Shown here: positions 29,348 through 38,571 of the stretch, one piece after another
How positions within the stretch are numbered: the stretch's first letter is position 1
Layout of the letters: every line of letters begins with the position of its first letter
Assembly (NCBI RefSeq): GCF_024170225.1
Contig: NZ_JALJXU010000001.1
Coordinates: 124,001 to 188,000 of the forward strand
DNA length: 64,000 bases
Direction: 5' to 3'
Origin: Streptococcus gallinaceus
GTDB taxonomy: Bacteria; Bacillota; Bacilli; Lactobacillales; Streptococcaceae
Notes under the pieces: model-generated
What the model was told of the DNA's origin: nothing
Seen by the model: only the letters and a program-made list of their open reading frames with translations
Database searches by the model: none
Position numbers and translations under genes: made by a program

Positions 29348-30793
29348 AAGATATTTTTTAGCAATTTCCAAGTCACCGATGTAAGACGCATCCTTTTTGC
29401 CAGCGACAATCTGATAGGCATCTGCCCCTTTTCCAGCGATAATAACAGCATCGCGGTCTTCTTTCGTTCCCGCCATAGCTTTTCGGATAGCTGCTTCACG
29501 ATTGATGATGACCTCGTAAGGTCTAGTCATGTGGCTGGCAATTTCTTGGCAGATGGCAGCAGGGTCTTCGAAGTTTGGATCGTCTGCGGTCAAAATCACT
29601 TGCACAGCCGGATAGTGGTTGAGCAGAAGTCCGAAGTCCTTGCGTCGGCTTTCCCCCTTGTTACCAGGAGCTCCGATGAGAAGGGTGATGGTTCCTGTCT
29701 GGTGTTCCAGTACGACGTCAAGCAGTTTTTGTAAGCTGTCTCCGTTATGAGCGTAGTCGACAAAGACCTTAGCGCCATTTGTTTGAGTCAGAACCTCCAT
29801 GCGTCCGGGAACGCTAGTTTCAGCGATTCCTTTTTGGATGTCCTCTTTACTTGCACCCAGACGAAGGCAAGCTAGGCCAGCTGCAATGGCGTTTTCTTGG
29901 TTGAATTTACCGATGAGCTGGATAGAGTAGTGTCCGGCAAGTTGGCCTGAAAGGTCGAAGTTGAAAGCCTGTGACTGGGTAATTTGATTTTCAGAATCTG
30001 GTCCATAAAAATCATGCAGAATCAGACTCACCTGCTCCTTGACCACTTGAAAATGATCCATACCGCTATTGACGACAACAGCTCGGCTATTTTCCATCAG
30101 CAAGCGCTTGTGGTAAAAGTAGTCTTCAAAGGTCGGATGCTCAATCGGTCCAATATGGTCTGGGCTGATATTCAGAAATACTCCGACATCAAATATTAGG
30201 CCGTATACTCGGTCAACCAGAAATGCTTGGCTGGATACTTCCATGATGAGGTGGCTCATCCCATTTTCCACAGCCTGGGCCATCATCCGAAACAAGTCCA
30301 AACTTTCAGGAGTTGTCAGTTGGGACTTGAAGAAGGTTTGGCCATCCAAGGTTGTATTCATGGTAGAAAACATAGCTGGTTTGTGGCTTTGTTTTAAGAT
30401 ATGATAGGCAAAATAGGCTGCCGTCGTTTTCCCTTTGGTACCTGTAAAGGCAAGGATTTTCAGCTTATCATGAGGATGGTCGTAAAATTCCATGGCCAGC
30501 AAGCTCATGGCTTTTTTGATATCCGTGACAAGAATGGCAGGAATCCCTACTTGGTAATCTTGCTCTGCCACATAAAAACGTAAGCCATTTTCTATAGCCT
30601 GCTCTAAAAATTCTTTTTTGAAGGCGGCACCTTTGACAAAGAAAAGTGTCTCTGCATCCGCGTCTCGGCTGTCATAGCTGATTTTGGAAAAAGCTAGATT
30701 TTCCCACTCAAAATAGTAGTTTCCTTGGTCTAAAATTTCTCGGAAGTTCTTATCTTTTTTGAGTACAGCAAGTACTTGTTCAATACGGATCAT
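29345..30793 (-). CDS. murE: UDP-N-acetylmuramoyl-tripeptide synthetase, L-lysine type
   Basis: The cytoplasmic ligase adds the third residue to the peptidoglycan stem peptide. The 482-residue protein has the Mur ligase ATP loop [16 protein letters not shown] near 113-128, the EVSSQAF motif, DYAHNGDSL in the third domain and DDPNFEDP near 405-412. The last corresponds to the amino-acid selectivity motif and is unlike the DNPR of diaminopimelate enzymes, so L-lysine is expected, as in streptococci. It is monocistronic on the minus strand. Confidence 0.95.
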   Translation of the reverse strand: MIRIEQVLAVLKKDKNFREILDQGNYYFEWENLAFSKISYDSRDADAETLFFVKGAAFKKEFLEQAIENGLRFYVAEQDYQVGIPAILVTDIKKAMSLLAMEFYDHPHDKLKILAFTGTKGKTTAAYFAYHILKQSHKPAMFSTMNTTLDGQTFFKSQLTTPESLDLFRMMAQAVENGMSHLIMEVSSQAFLVDRVYGLIFDVGVFLNISPDHIGPIEHPTFEDYFYHKRLLMENSRAVVVNSGMDHFQVVKEQVSLILHDFYGPDSENQITQSQAFNFDLSGQLAGHYSIQLIGKFNQENAIAAGLACLRLGASKEDIQKGIAETSVPGRMEVLTQTNGAKVFVDYAHNGDSLQKLLDVVLEHQTGTITLLIGAPGNKGESRRKDFGLLLNHYPAVQVILTADDPNFEDPAAICQEIASHMTRPYEVIINREAAIRKAMAGTKEDRDAVIIAGKGADAYQIVAGKKDASYIGDLEIAKKYL

Positions 30794-30943
30794 GATATCT
30801 ATTCCTTTTCGTCGTTTTGCTTATTATATCATAGTAGTAGCAAGATGGCTAATGTCACCGTCGAATCCGATGTAACAAGCAGTCTATTGTGGCTCAACAA
30901 GGAGTATGATACGATAGGGACACTAAATAAAGGAGTTCTGAAA

Positions 30944-31210
30944 ATGAATAAAATGAAAAAGAAAGTTTACCGCAACACACCTGCCTTTACTACCATGGCC
31001 TGGGGATCATTTATCTTCTTTGTTGCCTTGATTTTGATTGGCTTGTATACGCTGAAAGAACCTTTGATGGTAAAAGGTTATTATTTGATGGGGGCTGTTG
31101 GTTTGATTTCCTCTTCATTTACAGTTTCAAAAGTGGTTCGCGACAACCAAGAAGATGAAGAAAACTATAGCAAGTGGCTCCATGAAGCTGGTGTTAAGGA
31201 CGAAGATTAG
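30944..31210 (+). CDS. Small membrane protein, YiaA/YiaB-like
   Basis: An 88-residue protein from ATG 30944 (AAGGAG site 9 bases upstream) with two membrane helices, WGSFIFFVALILIGLYTL and GYYLMGAVGLISSSFTV. The pattern of a short basic N-terminus, FTTMAWGSF and the VVRDNQED tail matches the YiaAB two-helix family. The open frame extends to 30776 but that part overlaps the murE promoter region and is not plausible. Function is unknown. Confidence 0.8.
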   Translation: MNKMKKKVYRNTPAFTTMAWGSFIFFVALILIGLYTLKEPLMVKGYYLMGAVGLISSSFTVSKVVRDNQEDEENYSKWLHEAGVKDED

Positions 31211-31220
31211 ATTGTTAGCG

Positions 31221-31256
31221 AGAGGGCGGTGACTGACTCTCCTCTTTTTATTTTTG
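31221..31256 (+). terminator. Terminator after the YiaA-like gene
   Basis: AGAGG at 31221-31225 pairs with CCTCT at 31241-31245, followed by TTTTATTTTTG. Confidence 0.55.
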
Positions 31257-31262
31257 TAAATT

Positions 31263-31271
31263 TGATATAAT
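31263..31271 (+). promoter_or_regulatory. Extended -10 promoter
   Basis: TGATATAAT, an exact TGn-TATAAT, 25 bases before the 84-residue gene. Confidence 0.6.
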
Positions 31272-31295
31272 ATAGAAAAACAAATCGAGGAATGT

Positions 31296-31550
31296 ATGAA
31301 AGTTACAATCAATAAAAAATGGTACAAGTCCTGGTATTTTTACCAAGCCGTGTTTAATTCAGTTGTTTTTGGTTCGTTATTTTGGCATCGAGCCGTACTT
31401 GGGAAATGTTTAGTGCTTTTGCTGGTCTTACCGATTTTTGGTCTTGCTCTTTTCAATGATAAAAATCAAATCAAAGAAGACAAAAAGGTGCTTCTTGTCG
31501 CTCTGCTCACCCTTTTGGTATCAGTTTTGTTTGTCTGGCTGATGCTGTAA
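31296..31550 (+). CDS. Hypothetical small membrane protein
   Basis: An 84-residue protein, start ATG 31296 with a weak CGAGGAA site. It has a basic aromatic N-terminus (KWYKSWYFYQ), three hydrophobic stretches (NSVVFGSLFWHR, CLVLLLVLPIFGLALF and VLLVALLTLLVSVLFVWLML) and a charged loop NDKNQIKEDKK. I recognise no family. It has its own extended -10 promoter and no evident partner; the next gene begins 119 bases later. Confidence 0.6.
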   Translation: MKVTINKKWYKSWYFYQAVFNSVVFGSLFWHRAVLGKCLVLLLVLPIFGLALFNDKNQIKEDKKVLLVALLTLLVSVLFVWLML

Positions 31551-31669
31551 TCAATAGAATTATAGCCTTTCTTTATGAGGTGCTTTTAATATTTATATGT
31601 GGGAATAGGGGCTGAAATAGATAATAGAAGTGCTACAATGGTAGATAAGTAAATCAAGGGGAGATATGT

Positions 31670-32761
31670 ATGACAGATTTTAAAGTAGATACCATTTTAG
31701 CTCACGCAGGGATTAACGCTGATGAGAAGACCGGTGCCCTCATTTCGCCCATTTATCTTTCAACAACCTACCAACATCCTGAGTTTGGTAAATCAACTGG
31801 ATTTGACTATACACGTACGAAAAATCCGACACGCTTGATTTTGGAGAAGACTTTGGCGGCTATTGAAAAGGCAGACTATGCCTTGGTGACAAGTTCGGGA
31901 ATGTCTGCTCTGGTCTTGCTGTTTAGTGGATTTCCAGTTGGAAGTAAGGTAGTAGCTGCGCGTGACTTGTACGGTGGCTCCTTCCGTTGGTTCAATGAGC
32001 AGGAAGCCAATGGACGCTTCGAATTTACCTATACCAATACCGAAGAAGAAATGATTGCGGCGATTTCAGAAGAAACAGACTATGTTTACATTGAAACACC
32101 GACAAATCCTCTGATGATTGAGTTTGATATTGAAAAAATTGCCAAACTAGCCCATGTACATGGAGCAAAAGTTATCGTGGACAATACTTTCTACAGTCCA
32201 ATTTATCAAAATCCAATCCCGCTAGGCGCAGATGTGGTGCTACATTCAGCGACCAAGTACCTATCAGGTCATAATGATGTCTTGGCAGGAGTTTTGGTGA
32301 CTAGCGACCAAGCCATCTACGAGAAACTCTTCTACGACCAAAATACCACTGGACCAACCTTGTCACCGATTGATTCCTACCTTTTGATGCGTGGTCTCAA
32401 GACCTTGTCACTTCGTATGGAGCGCTCGACTAGCAATGCCCAAAAGGTTGTAGATTACTTGCAATCATCACCAGCTGTGAAGGAAGTTCTTTACACTGGA
32501 AAAGGAGGCATGATTTCCCTCAAAGTGAAAGACCAGGGCAGAATTGGTCATATTCTAAATCATCTGCAAGTCTTTACTTTTGCAGAAAGTTTGGGCGGTG
32601 TAGAAAGTCTGATTACCTACCCAGCGACACAGACACATGCAGATATTCCAGCCGAAGTGCGTCATTCCTATGGTTTGACAGATGACTTGCTTCGCCTATC
32701 TATCGGTATCGAAGATGTAGAAGACTTGATTGCAGACTTGAAGCAAGCCTTGGAGGGCTAA
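31670..32761 (+). CDS. Trans-sulfuration PLP enzyme (cystathionine gamma-synthase/lyase family)
   Basis: A 363-residue Cys/Met-metabolism PLP enzyme. It opens with DTILAHAGINADEKTGALISPIYLSTTY and has YTRTKNPTR, TSSGMSAL, YIETPTNPLM and the PLP lysine motif VLHSATKYLSGHND. SLGGVESLITYPA near the C-terminus is typical. The protein is at the short end of the family. It is one base away from the PatB-type gene, matching a pneumococcal pair, so it likely works in cysteine/methionine interconversion. Synthase versus lyase activity cannot be settled by motif. Confidence 0.9.
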   Translation: MTDFKVDTILAHAGINADEKTGALISPIYLSTTYQHPEFGKSTGFDYTRTKNPTRLILEKTLAAIEKADYALVTSSGMSALVLLFSGFPVGSKVVAARDLYGGSFRWFNEQEANGRFEFTYTNTEEEMIAAISEETDYVYIETPTNPLMIEFDIEKIAKLAHVHGAKVIVDNTFYSPIYQNPIPLGADVVLHSATKYLSGHNDVLAGVLVTSDQAIYEKLFYDQNTTGPTLSPIDSYLLMRGLKTLSLRMERSTSNAQKVVDYLQSSPAVKEVLYTGKGGMISLKVKDQGRIGHILNHLQVFTFAESLGGVESLITYPATQTHADIPAEVRHSYGLTDDLLRLSIGIEDVEDLIADLKQALEG

Positions 32762-32762
32762 T

Positions 32763-33926
32763 ATGACACAGTATGATTTTACGACGCGGCCCAATCGTTT
32801 AGGCCAACACAGTGAAAAATGGCGGAAAACGGAAGGAAATCCAGACCTGTTGCAGATGTGGATTGCGGACATGGACTTTTTGCCCTTGCCAGAAGTCAAG
32901 CAAGCCTTAGTTGACTACGCTAGCCAGCATGTCTTTGGCTATCCCTATGCTAGTGATAGCTTGTACCAAGCTATCTTAGACTGGGAGGAAGCGGAACATG
33001 GATACGAGGTTACTCGAGACGATGTAGTTTTGATCGAGGGAGTTGTGCCAGCTATCTCGGTAGCTATTCAAGCTTTTACCCAAGTCGGGGATGCCGTAGC
33101 AATCAACACGCCAGTTTATCCACCTTTTGCACGTTCGGTTAAGTTGAACAATCGTAAATTAGTTGCCAATTCTCTTCTTGAAAAGAATGGACATTTCGAG
33201 ATAGACTTTGATCAATTAGAAAAAGACTTTGTGGAGCATGATGTCAATCTCTATATCCTCTGCAGTCCCCACAATCCTGGTGGTCGTGTCTGGTCTGTTG
33301 AGGAGTTGGAAAAGATTGGACAGCTCTGCCAAAAACATGGAGTTCTTCTCGTATCGGACGAAATTCATCAAGATTTGGCCTTGTTTGGCAATAAACACCA
33401 TAGTTTTAATACCCTTCAACCGTCTTATAAGGACTTTACCATTGTCCTTGCATCTGCAACAAAGACCTTTAATATTGCTGGAACAAAAAATAGCTTTGCC
33501 ATTATTGAAAATCCAGATTTGCGCAAGCAATTTACCCGTCAGCAGTTGGCCAACAATCAACACGAAGTACCAACTGTTGGCTTGATTACAATGGAAGTGG
33601 CCCTGCGTTCTGGTAAGCCGTGGTTGGAAGAATTGAAGACGGTTTTGGAAGAAAACGTTAACTATACAGTTGATTATCTGGAAAATCACACCAAAATTAA
33701 GGTCATGAAACCAGAAGGAACTTACTTGATCTGGCTTGATTTTTCAGCCTATGGCTTATCTAATGAAGCCATTCAAGAAAAATTGCTGACAGAGGCAAAA
33801 GTGGTTCTGAATAATGGACTGGCTTTTGGTACAGAAGGAAAATATTTTGCCCGTTTTAACGCAGCGACAACCTTTGACACTGTCAAAGAAGGTTGTCGTC
33901 GGATTGCCGTGGCCTTTGAAAAATGA
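32763..33926 (+). CDS. patB: PatB/MalY-type C-S lyase (aminotransferase class I/II fold)
   Basis: A 387-residue PLP enzyme of the MalY/PatB family, beta-C-S lyases that release pyruvate, ammonia and a thiol from cystathionine or cysteine. Motifs are MWIADMDFLPLPEV near the start, YILCSPHNPGGRVW, SDEIHQDLALFG and the PLP lysine in ASATKTFNIAG. It starts one base after the stop of the previous gene with GGAGG inside that gene, so the two are coupled. Hydrogen sulfide production is a plausible side role. Confidence 0.9.
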   Translation: MTQYDFTTRPNRLGQHSEKWRKTEGNPDLLQMWIADMDFLPLPEVKQALVDYASQHVFGYPYASDSLYQAILDWEEAEHGYEVTRDDVVLIEGVVPAISVAIQAFTQVGDAVAINTPVYPPFARSVKLNNRKLVANSLLEKNGHFEIDFDQLEKDFVEHDVNLYILCSPHNPGGRVWSVEELEKIGQLCQKHGVLLVSDEIHQDLALFGNKHHSFNTLQPSYKDFTIVLASATKTFNIAGTKNSFAIIENPDLRKQFTRQQLANNQHEVPTVGLITMEVALRSGKPWLEELKTVLEENVNYTVDYLENHTKIKVMKPEGTYLIWLDFSAYGLSNEAIQEKLLTEAKVVLNNGLAFGTEGKYFARFNAATTFDTVKEGCRRIAVAFEK

Positions 33927-33927
33927 A

Positions 33928-33955
33928 AAAAGGATTAGCCGAAGCTAATCCTTTT
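33928..33955. terminator. Bidirectional terminator patB/msmR
   Basis: AAAAGGATTAGC at 33928-33939 pairs with GCTAATCCTTTT at 33944-33955, loop CGAA. The msmR stop codon is inside. Confidence 0.9.
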
Positions 33956-34784
33956 CAACTTGTGATTTGCGGTAGTCGGTTGGACTCATGTGAAAATAGT
34001 TTTTGAATGCATAGCTAAAATTCAAAGGATCCGGATAACCGACAGATAGGGCGATTTCAGTGATAGAAAGGTCCATATTTTCCAAGAGTTCACAGGAGCG
34101 ATTCATCTTAACTTGCAAGATATAATCTTTAATCGAATAGCCGGTCTCCTGCTTGAAAATCTTGTAGAGATAGCTACGGCTGAGTGACAGATGTTCAGCT
34201 AAATAGCTGACTTTAATCGGCTTTTCATACTGACTGTGGATGAGATTGAGAGCTGTTTTGACATAGGTTTTCGCTAAATTATGGGACTCATCAAGTTCTT
34301 TTTTTGGAAATTCTTCCATTAAAGCTGCAAGGAGCATATTGAGGTGGCCGATGAGCTGCAGTTCTGTGATAGGCAAGTATTTGTGAGGGACAACTCGTGT
34401 AATGGTCATCATTTGGTCAAGGATAGCGGATGTGAGAGTTGAACGGAGATAGTAGTGGTCAAGAAGCTGAGTTTGTCGGAGAATGGCGTCTACGCGGGAG
34501 CCACTAAAGCCAACCCAGATATAAGACCAGGGGTGCTGAGCATCTGCCTGGTAGAAGGTGACTTTTCCCTTTGGAAGGAGAAACATATCTCCTTGAGCCA
34601 GCTGACTGGTCTTTCCATCAATCGTAAAACTGCCCTTCCCATCAATAATAAAATGCAGGACATAATCGTCTCGGACGGCAGGACCGAAAGAGTAATTTTT
34701 ATCACAAATTTCAGCACCAAAATGGTCTACATTGAGGTCAAAATGATGACTGTCTAGTTCGTGATAGGTATTGAGAATATTCAT
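33945..34784 (-). CDS. msmR: AraC-family regulator of the msm/raffinose locus
   Basis: A 279-residue regulator with an N-terminal cupin-like sugar-sensing domain (about 15-120) and a C-terminal double helix-turn-helix: LAEHLSLSRSYLYKIFKQETG and TEIALSVGYPDPLNFSYAFKNYFHMSPTDYRK (given in parts). It is divergent from aga and, as in S. mutans MsmR and pneumococcal RafR, likely activates aga-msmEFG-gtfA in response to melibiose or raffinose. Confidence 0.88.
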   Translation of the reverse strand: MNILNTYHELDSHHFDLNVDHFGAEICDKNYSFGPAVRDDYVLHFIIDGKGSFTIDGKTSQLAQGDMFLLPKGKVTFYQADAQHPWSYIWVGFSGSRVDAILRQTQLLDHYYLRSTLTSAILDQMMTITRVVPHKYLPITELQLIGHLNMLLAALMEEFPKKELDESHNLAKTYVKTALNLIHSQYEKPIKVSYLAEHLSLSRSYLYKIFKQETGYSIKDYILQVKMNRSCELLENMDLSITEIALSVGYPDPLNFSYAFKNYFHMSPTDYRKSQVEKD

Positions 34785-34919
34785 CCATTCGCTCCTTTTT
34801 CAAAAAATCAGCCAAGTTTGTTTGGAAACATTATACCATATAGAAGCTACAAAATGCCATTTTTGAAAACGCCTCCATTTGGTAGAATGAGTTTGTAAAA
34901 CAAATACAGGAGAAAAACA
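34785..34919. promoter_or_regulatory. msmR-aga divergent control region
   Basis: For aga: a -10 TAGAAT at 34883-34888 preceded by a cre-like TGAAAACGCCTCCA at 34864-34877. For msmR on the minus strand: extended -10 TGGTATAAT with the hexamer at 34830-34835. TTTGT/ACAAA at 34892-34904 lies between the aga start point and its ribosome site AGGAGA. Confidence 0.5.
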
Positions 34920-37088
34920 GTGATTCATCATCAAGAAGAAATGCAGCTTTTCCACCTGCAAACAAGGGAATTTTCCTATGTCATGCAAGTCTTGGAAAAT
35001 GGACAACTGGTAAATCGTTACTTTGGTAAAAAAATCAATCGATTTAGCTCAGGTAACAAAATCACATACCTTGACCGAGCTTTCTCACCAAGCCCCATTA
35101 CGGGAAATCGAACATTTTCTATTGATACCTTGCAGTTGGAATACAGCAGCAATGGTCTGGGAGACTTCAGAACAGCAGCCCTTGAGTTACGCAATGAATT
35201 TGGAACAGCCCTTGATTTGAAATACAAGGAGCATCGCATTTTCAAGGGGAAGAAAGAGCTGCCAGGTCTGCCACAGAGTTTTGGTTCGGAGGATGAGGTT
35301 GATACTTTAGAGATTGACCTTTATGATGAATTGACGGATGTGACAGTTACCCTCAGCTACAGTGTTTTTTCAGAACTCAACTATCTGACACGTTCAACTC
35401 TTATCAAAGCTGGTCGCTATGCGAGCAAGATTGAAAAGGCTTATAGCTTTACCATTGATATGCCTCATCGAGATGTCCATGTGCATACCTTGACAGGACG
35501 TTACGCTTATGAAAAAGAATGGACGGTTACGCCATTGCCAAATGGCAAGTATTCCATCGGTAGTATTCGTGGCGCATCTAGTCATTCTAGAACCCCTTTC
35601 ATGGCCTTAGCTGCCAAGGATGCGACAGAAGATGCAGGTCAAGTTTATGCAGCGCATTTGATTTATAGTGGCAATTTCACCGCTTTTGCGGAGACAACAG
35701 CTCTGGATACTACTCGCTGGGGCATGGGCATCAATGATGAAGCCTTTAGCTGGCAATTAGAAGCTGGCGACTCCTTCCAAACACCGGAAGCCTTGATTTC
35801 TTACACAGATAAAGGGCTGACAGGTATGACGCGTGATAGTCATAACTTTATCCGAGACCATATCTGTCGCGGAGAGTTTGCTCGCAAGGAACGTCCGATT
35901 CTCATTAACAACTGGGAAGCGACCTACTTTGACTTTAACGAAGAAAAGATTTTGGATATTGCCAAAACAGCTAGCCAGACAGGAATTGAACTCTTTGTAC
36001 TGGATGATGGCTGGTTTGGTAAGCGAAATGACGATGAGTCTTCTTTGGGAGACTGGGTTGTCAATCCAGAAAAATTGCCAAACGGTCTAGGAGGACTTGC
36101 CCGGTCTATCAATGACTTAGGAATGGAATTTGGACTATGGTTTGAGCCTGAGATGATTTCGGTTGATAGTGATCTCTACCGAGCACATCCAGATTGGGCC
36201 ATTCAGATTTCAGGTCGAGACCATATTTATAGTCGGGAGCAATTGGTACTCAATCTTGCCAAGCCAGAAGTCGTAGATTATATTGTGGATACGGTATCGG
36301 CTATCTTAGAGTCAGCCAACATTACTTATGTCAAATGGGATATGAACCGCAACATTACAGCTATTCCAGAGGATTTGGCTAACGACCAAAAACATGAATT
36401 TTACCACTGCTATATCTTGGGTCTCTACGATGCCTTGGAACGCTTAGTGACTCGCTTCCCACAAGTTCTCTTTGAGTCTTGTTCGGGTGGTGGCGGTCGA
36501 AATGACTTGGGACTTATGTACTACATGCCACAAGCTTGGGCGAGTGACAATACAGATGCCATCGGTCGCCTTTCTATCCAAGAAGGAACCAGCTTGGTTT
36601 ACCCGGTCAGCTCTATTGGAGCTCACGTTTCTGCTGTACCAAATCACCAAGTAGGGCGCATTACCCCGCTTGCAACACGAGGAAATGTCGCTATGATGGG
36701 GGGAGCTTTCGGTTACGAATTGGACCTCAATCAACTTCCTCAAGAAGAAATTCAAGAAGTGGCAGAGCAGGTACAAACCTACAAAGAGATTCGCTCAACT
36801 GTCCAGTACGGTGACTATTATCGCCTCAAAAAGACAAGCAACACACAAGCTGGTATCTATATCAGTCCAGACCAATCACAAGCAGTCTTTACCTTCGTGA
36901 AAATATTGGCCCAGCCTGAAGCACCACTTATCCAAGTGCGCTTGAAAGGCTTGGACCCAGAAGCAGCTTATCATTGTGAAGCCTTAGGCGAGACTTTCTA
37001 CGGAGACGAGCTTATGAACATCGGCCTGACCATGCCACATGTTCAAAAAGATTATTTTAGTGTACAATATATTTTTAACAAAATCTAG
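34920..37088 (+). CDS. aga: Alpha-galactosidase, GH36
   Basis: The enzyme removes terminal alpha-galactose from melibiose and raffinose. It has 722 residues, the usual GH36 length. The nucleophile is D474 (YVKWDMNRN) and the likely acid/base is D543 (WASDNTDAI); FESCSGGGGRNDLGLMYYMPQ lies between and contributes sugar contacts. The start is GTG 34920, behind AGGAGA; no nearer ATG fits. No signal peptide, so it acts in the cytoplasm on sugar imported by MsmEFG. First gene of the operon. Confidence 0.95.
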   Translation: MIHHQEEMQLFHLQTREFSYVMQVLENGQLVNRYFGKKINRFSSGNKITYLDRAFSPSPITGNRTFSIDTLQLEYSSNGLGDFRTAALELRNEFGTALDLKYKEHRIFKGKKELPGLPQSFGSEDEVDTLEIDLYDELTDVTVTLSYSVFSELNYLTRSTLIKAGRYASKIEKAYSFTIDMPHRDVHVHTLTGRYAYEKEWTVTPLPNGKYSIGSIRGASSHSRTPFMALAAKDATEDAGQVYAAHLIYSGNFTAFAETTALDTTRWGMGINDEAFSWQLEAGDSFQTPEALISYTDKGLTGMTRDSHNFIRDHICRGEFARKERPILINNWEATYFDFNEEKILDIAKTASQTGIELFVLDDGWFGKRNDDESSLGDWVVNPEKLPNGLGGLARSINDLGMEFGLWFEPEMISVDSDLYRAHPDWAIQISGRDHIYSREQLVLNLAKPEVVDYIVDTVSAILESANITYVKWDMNRNITAIPEDLANDQKHEFYHCYILGLYDALERLVTRFPQVLFESCSGGGGRNDLGLMYYMPQAWASDNTDAIGRLSIQEGTSLVYPVSSIGAHVSAVPNHQVGRITPLATRGNVAMMGGAFGYELDLNQLPQEEIQEVAEQVQTYKEIRSTVQYGDYYRLKKTSNTQAGIYISPDQSQAVFTFVKILAQPEAPLIQVRLKGLDPEAAYHCEALGETFYGDELMNIGLTMPHVQKDYFSVQYIFNKI

Positions 37089-37097
37089 GAGGATTTT

Positions 37098-38342
37098 ATG
37101 AAAGTCAATACATTCCTTAAAGCCGCATCAGTATGCGCATTTGCAAGCCTTCTCGTTGCTTGTGGAAATTCACAATCAGGCGGAAAAACAGAGATTGAAT
37201 TTTTCTCTCAAAAGAAAGAAATGCAAGCAACTTTGCAAGAAATCGTTGATGACTACAACAAGTCTCAAGATGATGTAAAAGTGAAATTGACAAGTGTTCC
37301 AGATGCCGGTACTGTATTGAAAACACGTATCGCAAATGGCGAAACTCCTGATGTGATTAACATCTATCCACAAAATGCTGACTTCAAAGGTTGGGCAGCA
37401 GATGGCCAATTTGTTGACTTGACAGAAGAAAAAGACATCCTCTCAAACCTGAACGATGGTGCTGCACAAAGCTATGCTGTTGATGGAAAAATCTACAACA
37501 TTCCATTGACAACAAACGTTTCAGGTGTTTACTACAACAAAACAGCCTTTAAAAAATTAGGCATCGAAGCACCAAAAACATTTGACGAATTCAAAGCTGC
37601 TGTTGAAAAAATCAAAGCAGATGGCAAAACACCATTTGCAGAAGCACTTGGAGATGCCTGGACATTCAACGGATACGCTCAGTTAGCATGGCTTCAAGCA
37701 GCAGGTGGCAATCGTCAATCGGTTGAAGACTACCTTCGTTACAGCGAAAAAGGCAAGATTTCTGCCAACGATGAATTGACAAAAACAGTTGGTCAATACT
37801 TAGACCTTATGGCTGGAAATGGTCAAAAGAATGCAGAAGGAGCTCTTTACGCTGATACAGTTGCAGCCTTTGCCAAAGGTGACGCTCTCATGATGGCAAA
37901 CGGTTCATGGGCACTCCCAGTTATTCTTCAACAAAAACCTGATTTTGAAGTAGGTATGTTTGCAATGCCAGGCTTGAAAGCTGATAGCAAACCAATGACT
38001 GTCGGTGCAGCAGATATGGCTGTATCTATCTCAAAAGATTCTAAAAATGTAAAAGCATCTAAAGAATTTGTTAAATACTTGAGCTCAGCTAAAGTGATGC
38101 AAAAATACTACGATGTAGATGGTTCACCAACATCTGTAAAAGGTGTCGAAACAACTGGCAAATTCGAACAAATCGCAGACGTTGCGTCACTTGCCTTCAC
38201 AGACCAACAAGCTATCTGGTTGCACGCTGATTGGGATTCAGAAGAAGACTTCTGGAATGCTAACGTCAGCTACTTCAAGAGCAAAGACTTGAAAAAATAC
38301 GCAACAGATTTGAACACATTCTTGGACACAATGAAAAAATAA
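37098..38342 (+). CDS. msmE: Sugar-binding lipoprotein of the multiple sugar ABC transporter
   Basis: A 414-residue family 1 solute-binding lipoprotein, lipobox LVAC ending at C22. The mature protein starts GNSQSGGKTEIEFFSQKKEM and has the fold landmarks TPDVINIYPQN, YNIPLTTNVSGVYYNK and ALMMANGSWALPVI. It sits nine bases after aga and, by homology to MsmE/RafE, binds raffinose, stachyose, melibiose and isomaltooligosaccharides. A strong hairpin follows, a common way to raise binding-protein levels over permease levels. Confidence 0.93.
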   Translation: MKVNTFLKAASVCAFASLLVACGNSQSGGKTEIEFFSQKKEMQATLQEIVDDYNKSQDDVKVKLTSVPDAGTVLKTRIANGETPDVINIYPQNADFKGWAADGQFVDLTEEKDILSNLNDGAAQSYAVDGKIYNIPLTTNVSGVYYNKTAFKKLGIEAPKTFDEFKAAVEKIKADGKTPFAEALGDAWTFNGYAQLAWLQAAGGNRQSVEDYLRYSEKGKISANDELTKTVGQYLDLMAGNGQKNAEGALYADTVAAFAKGDALMMANGSWALPVILQQKPDFEVGMFAMPGLKADSKPMTVGAADMAVSISKDSKNVKASKEFVKYLSSAKVMQKYYDVDGSPTSVKGVETTGKFEQIADVASLAFTDQQAIWLHADWDSEEDFWNANVSYFKSKDLKKYATDLNTFLDTMKK

Positions 38343-38357
38343 ATAGTCGAATAAAGT

Positions 38358-38393
38358 AAGAGGCAAGGACCTTGTCCAAGCCTCTTGTTTTAT
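38358..38393 (+). terminator. Intercistronic hairpin msmE/msmF
   Basis: AAGAGGC at 38358-38364 pairs with GCCTCTT at 38380-38386, with an inner GGAC/GTCC stem and TGTTTTAT after it. Probably partial termination. Confidence 0.8.
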
Positions 38394-38420
38394 AGAGAAT
38401 AGTAGGGAGAGGGTACTTCC

Positions 38421-38552
38421 AAACGCCCTCGTATCTTAATGAATTGAACTTGGGCTAAAATCCTAGTGAAAAAGATAAAACTTCCTAGAACCGCGGGTTT
38501 CTTCGTCAGTTTTCCTATTTTCAAACGGATTTTTAAACACCCTCGTATCTTA
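38421..38552 (+). repeat. 18-bp direct repeat in the msmE-msmF gap
   Basis: AAACGCCCTCGTATCTTA at 38421-38438 recurs at 38535-38552 with one change (G to A), and AACTTGG follows each copy at a similar distance. The second copy runs into TATAAT (38551-38556) and the msmF ribosome site. It looks like a 114-bp duplication that has since diverged. Confidence 0.65.
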
Positions 38553-38571
38553 TAATAGGAGAAACTTGGAT

